The notes beneath the pieces are model-generated. The model saw only the letters and a list, made by a program, of their open reading frames with translations, searched no databases and had not been told where the DNA came from. DNA of 35,756 nucleotides from Pavlovales sp. CCMP2436 (lineage: Eukaryota; Haptophyta; Pavlovophyceae; Pavlovales). The stretch spans positions 195,223 through 230,978 of the forward strand of contig MU631458.1 in assembly GCA_026770615.1 (NCBI GenBank), read 5' to 3'. Positions 9,615-19,005 of this stretch are shown here, piece after piece. The first letter of the stretch is position 1. The number at the start of each line of letters is the position of its first letter. A program made the translations under genes and the position numbers.

Positions 9615-10488
9615 TATGCTGTACACAGAACATGTTGTTGTGTATCCAACCGCCTTCCTTTGCCTGCTATGCCATCGACCACATGGAAGCGGTGCTGTTG
9701 CCACAGGGATCTGTTGAGTCTTCTTCGGGCCGTCTGATGTCCAAGTGGTTCTGGACGTTTTCGGGTACATTGAGCCCGGGCGTGGGCTATGGCTCGTTCG
9801 TGGAGGTTCGCTGCTGCTTGTTTGTGACTTGCACCGCTGCCGTCGATCCCCATGGCTGCGTAGAGGAAACCGTTCCCGTCACGCACAACGTCCATGTCCA
9901 TGAGGTTTACGGTAGCATAGAGTTCTTCGATTTCCCAGGCTCTCACTGTTGTCCATTAGATAATTATCTTGGGTTTCCCATGGCGGCCCTTTTGAGCGCG
10001 TGGATGTTTCAAGGGGTTGTTAATGGTTATTGTGCTGCTTCCGCCTCTATCTTCCGTTGGAGTGTTGTTGACGATTAGTGTGCTGCTTCCGGCTCCATTT
10101 CCTGTTGGAATATTGGGTATGCCAGTGCCCTTTTTTGTGCGAGGTCGTTTGGGGGGGTTGGGGGGGTTGGGGGGGTTGGAAGTCCGCCCCTTTTTTTGGG
10201 TCCGAGCTGGGTACCAGAGAAAACGAGCCTGTCTCCTCGGCCACCACTGGAAATCAGCTCGAACCATCGGCAATGCTGCGAGGCGTCTCTCTCGACACCT
10301 GCCATCCCAGAATCAGCAAACACCTAGCGAAACAGCGATCTCATCAGCCGCAAACACATGCTCCAATATAATTAAACTCCTCGTCTGGCAAAATCCTAAT
10401 TCAAATCCAACGAGCTAGTTCGCCTCAATTCTGATGCAACGCCGAAATAATCCACATCGACCAACGATCAGTAAGCCAAGCAAACTAA

Positions 10489-10608
10489 ATGGCTACTACC
10501 TTCCCCAAAAGCCAAATCACCAGCAGCGAGCAAAACGATCAGCTAAAAATTGAATTACAATTACAGCCACAGGCCAAGGGAAACCGATCAGAACCTACAA
10601 ATATTTGA
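10489..10608 (+). pseudogene. Possible start of LINE leader ORF
   Basis: ATG 10489 opens 39 codons (MATTFPKSQITSSEQ...) rich in Q, K and S, ending at TGA 10606. The same codon style continues in other frames to 10907, so the reading frame has probably shifted. A 29-32-bp tandem repeat (tccaagctgaaaatgactct) lies at 10812-10872. No family is recognised. It may be the N-terminus of the polyprotein or a remnant of a separate ORF1. Confidence 0.3.
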
Positions 10609-12608
10609 AGAAGTCACAGCCCAAACACCCAAAACTACGCCAACAATTCTCCAGGTGCCTGAGAAAGCTTATAAACTTTGTCCAAACCTCAACAATCAAA
10701 CCTCAAACAGCCCGGATCCTCACGCGACACCGGAAGCTCGCTCGTCGCCAGGCCTCAAAACTCAGCGAAGTCTGGCAGAGAGGTCCACCACCTATCAGGC
10801 TTAGAGCGCTCCACTCCAAGCTGAAACTGACTCTTCTAAGACTCTTCCAAGCTGAAAATGACTCTTTTAAGCCAATAAAGTCGCCCAACTGGACAAAATA
10901 GCGGAAAGTGAATAATCAAAACAGGATCCATAACTGCCTTCGACTTGCAAACAGGACACCCCGAATCAAAATCCGGAACATCTCATCACCCCCTGCCAAA
11001 ACACAACAAACAAACTCCACAGCAATCACATTGACCCAACCACCGCAAAAACATATACAACTCCAAATTAAAACTTTGGGAGGCAATACGGTACTTATAA
11101 ACACACATCAGAAAATTACGTGCTCAGAGCTACACTCTTTAATCGCGAAAACAACAAAAATGCCACTCAAATACATCTACCTTCTGCACCAAGGAAAAAT
11201 ACTACCAGCAACCGAGGACGCATGCGTCATCACACACGGAATCACAACTCACGCCACAATTCACCAGATAAGACGCCTCCGGGGTGGCAACCCGAATCAG
11301 ACACCCAAAAAGAACAATATTCTAATCGCATGCGCGAATGTCGGCGGTATAGCGTCCGATAAAAACATCATCAGACTCAATGCACTTCTCAAACATTAAT
11401 GGGAGGTTAACCACACCGATTACGACATTCAACTTTTGCAGGAAACCAACCTCAGCGAAGGTACCCCTGCAACAGACTACATCGACGGATACACTCTTTA
11501 CAGCGATTACAAGCCAAGCACCATCAAATCCGGCTCAGGAGTTGCGATCACTGTAAGAACTACTACAACAACCAACTTCATGACTCTCACCAACATTACG
11601 AGAGGCAAAGATCTGAGCTCAGACGCAGCCGGCCTCGTCATGACAGGCAATTTAATTCTACAAACTAAAACGGGTCAGACGCAAATATTAGAGCTCACCA
11701 GCTTCTACGCTCCACATGCCAAGTCAAGAAAGGAACCTTTTCTCCCAATTCTGAAAGCCCATCTGACAGCAGGAAACCGAATGGCCCTCGGCCGATCATG
11801 TGTCGTTCGCGTCCCAGGGGGTGACGGCAACGGCGTGTGGGCCACAAATGAAGTAGTCTACCTCACCAACGACACTAGGGCGGCACAACAAAGCCACGAA
11901 ATTAACCCCTACGGATGGGGAAAACCTCACAGAAAGAAAAATCAAAAATTACCCGGAACTTTCGATGCACTGACAAACTACACACACCGCACCGGCGAAA
12001 CATGCAAGCGCATAGATTATATTTTCTCCAACACCGACATGAGCAATCACGTGCGCCACATTCACGAAGAGGATGGCGCTTTCTTAAAACGCGGTCTCGA
12101 TACCAGCTCACATTTCTGGGTCACAGCAAATATTTCCCTAAAACTACTCAACGGAGCAATCCGACCTCCAGCACATAAACGCTACCAACCACCGCGCATA
12201 CACCTGCATATAGCAAATCGTCAGGTACAAGTCAAAATTGTAAGTGCCCTAGTACCCGCCTTAACGAAGATGCTAGACAATCTCCCGCTGGAGGTAGGAC
12301 AAACATTTACAGAAAACGGATTCCTAACGAGAGACGACACACCACCAGCGGAGTGGACAGCAACTTTCAGTAAACTGAACAACGCAATATCATCACTCAC
12401 TGAATTTGCCACTATACGTACCAGAGAAGCACTGTGCCTACCTCCGATTGCATCAAATGGAGACAAACCTAGTAAACGCATTATATGTGTCCTCGCCCCC
12501 GAAGCAAGAGAAGACAGAAACCTGTCCGCCTGGTACAGCAAAGCTGCGGCAGTTACCACCCAAATCCTAGCCTCGCGCAGCAACCCCCCTCGACTTCATA
12601 GATCTTAA
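10605..12608 (+). pseudogene. Ubiquitin-like domain fused to AP-type endonuclease
   Basis: One frame runs through two stops (TAG 10899, TAA 11397). It starts with a basic region (KKSQPKHPKLRQQ..., many K/R), then a ubiquitin-like domain at 11055-11288 ending in RLRGG, then directly an EEP/AP-type endonuclease. Endonuclease landmarks are NILIACANVGGIASDKN (strand 1), LLQETN (11433-11450, catalytic Glu), GSGVAI, LTSFYAPH, a GGDGN where GDFN is usual, KRIDYIFSNTD and SSHFWV (place of SDH). The endonuclease nicks target DNA to prime reverse transcription. The frame ends in a C run at about 12584-12590; one base fewer would continue into FIDLNPRRTATGF. GDGN and SSH may mark decay of catalytic positions. 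Confidence 0.85.
11055..11288 (+). other. Ubiquitin-like domain ending RLRGG
   Basis: 78 residues against 76 in ubiquitin. The start IQLQIKTLGGNTVLI parallels MQIFVKTLTGKTITL. YIYLLHQGKIL sits where ubiquitin has the hydrophobic-patch strand and the LIFAGKQL turn. ATIHQIRRLRGG parallels STLHLVLRLRGG. A two-residue insertion falls in the loop near EDACV. The final Gly-Gly is at 11283-11288 and is followed at once by NPNQTPKKNN and the endonuclease, which is the layout of a cleavable ubiquitin fusion. It is too diverged to be a recently captured host ubiquitin. Confidence 0.85.
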
Positions 12609-13302
12609 CCCAAGACGTACCGCAACTGGCTTCCTTCTAACAAAATTTGACCATATTCGCCATCGCAGAGACATGACAGCATACCAGGAAACCATTAATA
12701 AATGGAAACCCCATGACGCACCTATCCTCGGAGGCACCACAACACCAAACCACAAGAACCTGTCTAGAATAGGAATATCTGCACTCCGCAATTGGCGAGA
12801 CCAACTCCGTCAGAAAACAGCAGAACGTACATTATGTAGCATTCATCGGGAAACAAAGGGCAGCCGACCAAAAACGCGCCAAAGAGCTGCAAAAAGCTAT
12901 CCTAGCTGAACTCTTCCGCAAAGGTACAGCAGATGCACGCATCCTACTCAATAGACCCTTTTGACACTACAGCGCTGACCTCACTATGTTAAGAGTCGAC
13001 GCCACAGGGAAAACTACACAGGACCCAGCCACCATCAGAGACGCAGCAGCCGTCTACACGGAAAGCCTCCTAAAGCCACCACAACAGCAAAACCCCACTT
13101 CCTCGAGCACCGAACGGCCATGGGAAGCTCGAGCATTCTGGGAACCCTGCCGCTCCAGATGGAACACAGAAAACACCAAACAAGTGTGCGCCCTCGCAAC
13201 CGAAGCCGAAATTATCAAGCTGATTCATAAAGGTAAGACCAATGGAGCCCCAGGCCTCGAGGGCATCCAATACGGAGTGCTAAAGTTGATGCTACATACT
13301 TG
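12585..13302 (+). pseudogene. LINE linker and RT N-terminal motifs
   Basis: After the shift near 12590 the coding trace reads DLNPRRTATGFLLTKF, then the helical linker typical between endonuclease and RT (RHRRDMTAYQETINKW, later QRAADQKRAKELQKAI). It then passes a TGA at 12961-12963 into TLRVDATGKT-like sequence. ALATEAEIIKLIHKGKTNGA and PGLEGIQYGVLKLM (to ~13290) match the N-terminal RT motif K.APG.DGI of non-LTR elements. Several frame changes occur. The coding trace is cut by the insertion at 13303. Confidence 0.75.
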
Positions 13303-13698
13303 CCGGGCTGGAATAACTAGCTTTCGGTGCCGACCGGCGTCGGCGCCAGTGTGGGGAGGGGGGGGCCGCCCCCCCCCCCCCCCCAGTGTGAGGCGGGGGC
13401 GTAGCCCCCGCCGGCCCGCGGCCGGCGGCCGCAGGCCGATCACTCAGGCCTCAGTGTAGGTGGGGGCGCGCAGCGCCCCCACACTGACGGTCTCAGACGA
13501 GGGTGGCAGTCACTGGCAGACGTGGGCGGCGGCCGCAGCCCTAATCGCGCAAATATTCACAAGGTCGGATAAATAATATCTTATATATATATTTAATGTC
13601 ATTCGTCGTCGGAGCCCAGTGTGCCCCCTCAGCCGGCCCCAGTGTGCGGCCGCCGATGGGAGCGGTCGGTAGGTTATTTGGTAGAAATTCCAGCCCGG
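13303..13698. mobile_element. 396-bp hAT-like MITE in RT domain
   Basis: Ends CCGGGCTGGAAT and ATTCCAGCCCGG are perfect 12-bp inverted repeats. They are flanked by the 8-bp duplication catacttg at 13295-13302 and 13699-13706. The interior is very GC-rich, with poly-C (13371-13384) and several self-complementary stretches (ggccgcgggccggcggccgc type), and has no coding capacity. An 8-bp duplication fits the hAT superfamily; a 6-bp reading (atactt) is possible if the terminal GC pairs belong to the element. Confidence 0.8.
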
Positions 13699-13706
13699 CA
13701 TACTTG

Positions 13707-14698
13707 CAGACGAACTAGCCGCAGAACAGGCATGTAAATGCGGTGTTTTCTACCATCCCGACAGAGTACAAACGCTTATCACCAACATAGTAAACTGCCT
13801 CCTACAAATACCCAAATTACCCAAAGAAGTCACCAAGGCAGAGGTCGTCTATTTCCATAATAAGGGCGACCCTCTACATTTGACCAATTACAGAGGCATT
13901 GCGCTCCAAAGTGTCCTTTACAAACTAGCAGTAGCACACTCAGCAGGACGCATTCAAGCAGCAGCACGCAATCAAGCACTTATCCACTCAACCCAAGGAG
14001 CCACGCAGCCCAAGAGTAACTCCGGCCTATAGGCAGCAGGCCGAATCTCCATTATCATGCACGCACAACGCACCAACAGTGAGCTCCATATCGTCTTCTG
14101 TGACTAGCCAAGGCTTTCGACAAAATCCCACAACAAGCTTTGAAGAGAGCGCTTGAACTACACGGCTTCCCCGATGAACTCATCCAACGTGTCGAAAATC
14201 TGCAAGTTTGCAAAGAAGCAGCCACCCGCACCCCATACGGCCACTCGCCTAACACGTGTCCAATCACATTAGGATGCAAACAGGGCTGCCCCATGAGCCC
14301 CATCAGATTCTGCCTTTTCATCGATATGATTTATCGCTGGCTTGCCATCACATACCCCGAAGCCGCCTACAAAATCGGAAATGACATCGAACACAGGCTT
14401 TTTGCACAAGCCTGGATGGACAACAAGGAGCACTCAGCGAATTGCACTCCTCCATGACTTTCTCACCGCCCACAATATGACGCTTAACATTTCCAAATGC
14501 AGCCACCTACAATGGCTACCCACAGGGACTAAAAAAAGAGCCAGTGCAGACGAGGAATCAGGCGAAGAACCAACAAAGCTAATCATCCCAGCAACCATCT
14601 CGCGCCCACACCTAGAGATCACAACACTCAATAACGGTGACCAAGTGAATCATCTAGGAATCAGCATGGGTCCGGTTTTCGACCGGGAAGCTACATAG
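13707..14698 (+). pseudogene. Reverse transcriptase core
   Basis: RT motifs in order: KAEVVYFHNKGDPLHLTNY, then RGIALQSVLYKL (~13890-13925); STQGATQPKSNSGL, then TAG 14030; motif A HIVFCD (catalytic Asp codon 14102-14104), broken straight after by a one-base loss before AKAFD-like sequence; motif B GCKQGCPMSP (14272-14301); motif C as QAWMDN (WMDN codons 14413-14424) where xxDD is expected; then, in another frame, LLHDFLTAHNMTLNISKC and the HLGISMG block. RT copies the element RNA at the nicked target. One catalytic Asp is Asn, so the copy is inactive as read even without the frameshifts. Confidence 0.85.
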
Positions 14699-15300
14699 AC
14701 GCGCCTATTATCACGCTTAGGCGCTGCAGCAGCCAGATGAAAGGCGGTGGCTGCGTCTCCAGCGTGCCGCCTAGCCACATTGGCCATGTTCACAGCACAT
14801 GATATACAAAGCCTTCTCCCATACCACTTACAAGCGATAGGTACCACACCAAAACAACAAAATCAAGCACGGACGACAATGCTCTCACCCTTGATAAGAA
14901 GTGGTCTCCTAACCGCGATTAAAACACCAACAGCCATGCTCTGTGGCTCTCTTAGAACCGGAGGAAATGGCATTACAGACCCAATAGCACTTAACGTAGG
15001 ATACAAAGAAATCGCGGCGCAGGGAGGCCGCAAGATGTACGCGCTGATGGGCGTGAGTCCGATGGAGGCGGCCGCGCGCATCAAGAAGCAACTCATCGAC
15101 ACGATCGGTACGATCGCGGCACGCGGCCATGCGCAGCTGCTGCTCGCGCGCTTGAGCGCGCTGGCCCCGATCGCTGCCCAGCTTGGGAACACGACAAACA
15201 GCAACCAGCAGATCATCTCCCTAAACGCCCTTGCCCGGGCACACTACCGGAGATCCATCGGCACGCGTGGTGGCGCCCAAGCCAGCGCAGCCGACTAAGG
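14699..15300 (+). pseudogene. RT thumb/connector region
   Basis: A frame from about 14747 reads ACRLATLAMFTAHDIQSLLP, then YHLQAIGTT, LSPLIRSGLL and LRTGGNGITDPIAL. This resembles the helical thumb and the GG.G..D conserved block after RT in non-LTR elements. From about 15010 the base composition becomes GC-rich (KMYALMGVSPMEAAARIKKQ) and ends at TAA 15296. Exact domain borders cannot be set by eye. Confidence 0.55.
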
Positions 15301-15789
15301 CCCGCAGCAGGCAATGGGCGACGCAGCGCTCAGACCAGCAAAACATTCAGAACAGTCAGACGCCAGCTTGAATCCCTATCAGTCAATACAAAGCAGCAAC
15401 GCTACTCACGCTCTTAATTACGGAATCAGCCACGGGCCTAGCGACACAAGAACTATACCATTTTTACAACGGCAGCCTCGACTACGACAGATCCCAGTCC
15501 TGTTTCAACACCCTATACCCACCCACAGTCGTTGAAGACTGGCGATCCATTAATAGCACGATCACAAAAGAATCCAACGACCAGAGCGCAAGTCAAACGC
15601 GCATAGCAACAGACATCCCAATTGGGGAACTCACCCTTGGAGAAGTCCTCGGTCCCGATCTAAACGCCATGCCCACCAACGGGGCAGGCTCCCTCAATAA
15701 TAGGCAAAGGCAAAACCTACGATACCACCTAAGCAGACCACTCGCTAGAACACTGCATTTCTGCAAACTCATCAATGGACAACCAAATA

Positions 15790-15956
15790 CAGGGGATCGC
15801 GGGCAATAAGAAACCGTCGTGTTAAGAAATTGAGCCTCGTTTTTTAGCCCTTCCATAGTAATTTTAACCAAAATTTAACCATTATTTGTATGTAATTTGC
15901 TAAGAAACTCAGCCTCAGCCTCAAAACCCGCCGATCTTATTGCCCGCGATCCCCTG
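15790..15956. mobile_element. MITE copy B inside LINE
   Basis: 167 bp; ends CAGGGGATCGCGGGCAATAA and TTATTGCCCGCGATCCCCTG. Left flank TA (15788-15789), right flank TG (15957-15958), so one duplicated base has probably changed. The insert lies within the connector coding trace. Confidence 0.9.
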
Positions 15957-16050
15957 TGGTGAAACGGAACTAGACCGTAGTATACTCTCGCCCGACCCGG
16001 CAGCCACGATCCAACACAAGATCGACTCGCACATTCACCAATACGCCATA

Positions 16051-16330
16051 CAGGGGATTGCGGGCAATAAGAAACCGTCGTGTTAAGAAACTGAGCCTCT
16101 TTTTTTTGCATTGCTTGTATGTAATTTAAGCAAGTTTGCATTGTTTGTATGTAATTTGCTAAGAATCTCAGCCTCAGCCTCAAAAAGCGCCGTTCTTATT
16201 GCCCGCGATCCCCTGTATCGGGGTGGAGCTTGGGCGGCGGGACACACGGGGCGCGAAAGGAACGGGCGGGGCGGCGGACACATTGCGGGTCGGGGGAGGA
16301 ACACGGGTGGCGGACACACGGGATCCCCTG
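16051..16330. mobile_element. Composite MITE copy C with satellite arm
   Basis: A 165-bp MITE (16051-16215) is followed by 105 bp of ggcggacacacggg-type sequence and a further terminal repeat end, GGGATCCCCTG, at 16320-16330. TA flanks the whole block at 16049-16050 and 16331-16332, and the LINE frame rejoins across it. So the composite inserted as one unit. The same composite, reversed, is at 23230-23504, where the satellite arm is longer. Confidence 0.8.
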
Positions 16331-16429
16331 TAGCACACTCCTACAGAGACTCGTTTTTCCACCAAAGCAGAGCACTCTTTGCAGACGCCTGGGTGACCCA
16401 CTGGCATCACAAGGGGACAAAGACGAAAA

Positions 16430-17663
16430 CATCTCGCCAGCCCTCCAAAACCTTCTGACAAGCGCAGCACTCCAGGCCCTTCCCCGGTTTGCTGCATCCA
16501 CATGCGCCAGGCCCCATACCGCACATCTCCGGAACGCACATCTGCAAAAACATGACAAACCACTCGGAACAGACCCTCCTCAAAGCTCTCACGTAACTGA
16601 CGTAGCAGTCGATGGCTCCCACAAGAAAAGAACCCTCGAATTCCCAGCTCGAACAGCAGGAGGAGTTGCCTTCCTAGTGAACTATACAGACGGCAGACGG
16701 GAGATACACATGACTAACGCCATCCGAACGGGGGACAAAGACGTACTAGACAGCGAACTTACAGCTACGACACTCAGCCTCCGACTAAAATCCCTCCACA
16801 AACAGACAATACTCACTACATCGTGGAACTGCCTAAACCCACTGAGGCACCTGTGGCGCTCAAATCCAATTTGCAAACCAGCCACCGACGCCGATACACA
16901 AACCCACCACCACTCCGCAGACGAGATAGCCACACCAAGCCGACAGTCACAACTCCGAAGGCTCAGCGAACACCTCACACGCAACACCGACACCGGCCAA
17001 ACTCACACTTTCAAGCACCAAAAAGCACACAAATACGACACCTTCCTCAGACCACTGATTATAAACCCAACAGTAGACGCAGCCAACCAAGTTTACATCA
17101 TCGACAACGAGGGAACCAATGCTCTCATTGCCAAGGCAAACGAGAGACAACCAGCACCCACAGCAAGGGAAGCCCCAACTCTATCTCATGACGGAGTGCA
17201 TGTGACACTCAACGTATGCGCTGACTGGGCCGCGAGACAAGTCGCAGTAGGGGGCAAAATCCCTTTCCACGATCTAGGCCCATGCGCATGGCCCCCAGCA
17301 AAGTACAGCCCCACCGATAAGTATGGAAATTTCATCGACCACACTCCATCCACCATCCGCCGGACAGTCACAGAAGAGATAGGTAATCTCGCAATACTCG
17401 CCCACATCCAAAAAGATCTTATGGACCGGATTAGACGCGCACAAAAACATGCCATCCGCACCAAAGACCGAACAGACCTATGGCCAGAAGAGTCAACAGC
17501 CTCCCTAAAACCACCCCTGGGCAACGGCACAGAGGCAGGGCAGCGCATATGTATACACGCGATGCATGTCAGGCACTATGACCTTAAACGCCGAACGGAC
17601 AAGAGACACGCCAGAACTCCTCGACGTAACCCTTTACGAGGGCGGACCCAAACTTTCAACTAA
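16430..17663 (+). pseudogene. RNase H domain of LINE
   Basis: RNase HI landmarks are VAVDGSHKK (Asp codon 16611-16613), GGVAFLVNY, DSELTA (Glu at ~16754), and NVCADWAARQ (Asp at ~17223). The domain removes RNA from the RNA-DNA hybrid. A long helical region follows (TVTEEIGNLAILAHIQKDLM) and the frame ends at TAA 17661. The coding trace then shifts to the frame of the zinc finger. The start of this frame overlaps the end of the connector through a frameshift near 16430. Confidence 0.75.
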
Positions 17664-19005
17664 GTGCCCCTTCTGCCTAAAAAAAGGCTACCAACCAGGA
17701 GACGGAACCGACTCAGTCGAACATATTATGTACACTTGCCCAGCAACAGCCACACAACGCAATCAACGTCGCGACGCAATCACTCACCGCCTATTCAACC
17801 ACTCTGCATCATTACAGGAAATAGGAGAAATCGTAGACTCTGCCCTCAGCCACCCAGACGCCCACACCGGAAGCATCTCTTTCGCGACCCGAGATCTAGT
17901 ACTGAAATGCAAAAATCACAATAAGGGATGAGAGTACAAGACCGGCTCCATACGAAATATACTCCTAACAGCTACATCAGTCCTAGTAGCAAAACGAAAC
18001 ATAATCACCAAAGGACCTACTCCACACCAGACGGACCCTGATGACGACACAGCACCAGACGCCGATTATAACAACAGTGAGTCAAAATTTAACCTCTCAG
18101 CAACGCACAACGTTGACGCATTTGCAGACAAACTCCATCGCCGCAAAGGCCACACCAACACACAACACAACCAAATCGCAACAAGAAAAGCAGCCCGCAA
18201 GAAATTCTCCCCAGCCAAGAAGGACCCCCCCAACCGCCCTCACGCACAAGATGACACGCCGCCTGCACCCGCCAACAAACGGATCAAAAAGATCGCCGGG
18301 CCCAAACAACATAAATGGACACTAATAGGCACACGTGAGCTCGATAAACTATACTCCACCATAGGCCTTATCGACATGAACGTCAAAGGCGACGGAAACT
18401 GCCTCCTCTACGCCGCAATGGGAATTGACGGCCATAACACAAACCACCCCTAAAAAGCCGCAAGAATTCGTCAGCTAGCCACATCCCACGCCAAATCACT
18501 ATCACCAAGAACACAAGAATCCCTGAAAATCAGACGAACGACCGAGTTCCCCTCAGATCCCATGGAAACAATCACCTCCCAGCCGTAGTCGGTATCATAC
18601 CAGGAAACGGACAATCACTGGATGAACAGTAACATGATTCATAGCATAGCCACCATCCTCTGCGTCGACATAGCAGTAGCCACGCACCATGCCGACGAAA
18701 AGAAAGTCCACCGAACCCTGGAACTCTACCGCGCAGGCCCACCCTGGACACCCACCAAGGGCACATTAGCGATCACAAAAAACCCAATACCACTCACAGG
18801 AGGCTGCCCATGGACACAAGAAGCACCAAGAACCGGAAACACAAAGGGAGGGAAACCACGCAAACAGCCAGCACACGCCATAACCACACTCATGCGCTCA
18901 CCCAGAATGACAGGCACAGAACAAATACCGATTCGAGTCATACACAGCGACATCACCACTCACTTTCGAGGAACCCAAGCTCGCACACACAACCAACAGA
19001 CCTAA
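17566..19005 (+). pseudogene. Zinc finger plus OTU cysteine protease
   Basis: A single frame with three stops (17929, 18451, 18586). First a zinc-finger motif CPFC...SVEHIMYTC, of the type found after RNase H in LINEs. Then a long K/R/P/Q-rich linker. Then an OTU domain: LDKLYSTIGLIDMNVK, GDGNCLLYAAMGIDG (Cys codon 18400-18402), DNHWMNSNMIHSIATILCVD, and PIRVIHSDITTHFRGT (His codon 18961-18963). OTU proteases cleave after ubiquitin Gly-Gly. The two active-site motifs are intact, and a truncated near-identical copy exists at 7576-7942. OTU-like proteases are known in some algal non-LTR elements (Dualen/RandI), so its presence here is credible. Confidence 0.85.

Larger units (their letters stand above)
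8769..10273 (-). mobile_element. Diverged LINE 3' end with OTU domain
   Basis: A second, more distant relative of the plus-strand retrotransposon. On the minus strand it runs from a low-complexity linker (10273-9960) through an OTU domain to a 3' UTR that shares tgactcaataatcctcc and an A/T-rich end (cgtcattttaatttttata) with the other copies. A stem of the type ACCGCC...GGCGGT lies at 8811-8825. The element is truncated at its 5' side and carries two nested insertions at 9250-9614. Confidence 0.75.
8900..10273 (-). pseudogene. OTU-like domain, Cys replaced by Gly
   Basis: The minus frame continues from a PP/NN-rich linker through one TAA into WEIEELYATVNL, then RDGNGFLYAAMGIDG. After the inserted elements comes VATILGIDIALATHK, and finally PIRVIHSNIGSHYRGT. 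This aligns block by block with the OTU domain of the plus element (LDKLYSTIGL, GDGNCLLYAAMGIDG, IATILCVDIAVATHH, PIRVIHSDITTHFRGT). OTU proteases use Cys in the DGNC motif and His in a C-terminal HY/HF. Here the Cys codon is GGT (9869-9871) while the His (8956-8958) remains, so the domain is catalytically dead as read. Confidence 0.75.
15380..16457 (+). pseudogene. LINE connector interrupted by two MITEs
   Basis: The coding trace reads LITESATGLATQELYHFYNG, later DYDRSQSCFNTLYPPTVVED, to INGQPN at 15787. A MITE occupies 15790-15956. The trace resumes as ETELDRSILSPDPAATIQHK and HIHQYA, is cut again at 16051-16330, and resumes as AHSYRDSFFHQSRALFADAW. At both sites, leaving out the insert and one target dinucleotide keeps a single frame. 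A further frameshift lies at about 16430. No family is recognised for this connector. Confidence 0.7.
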
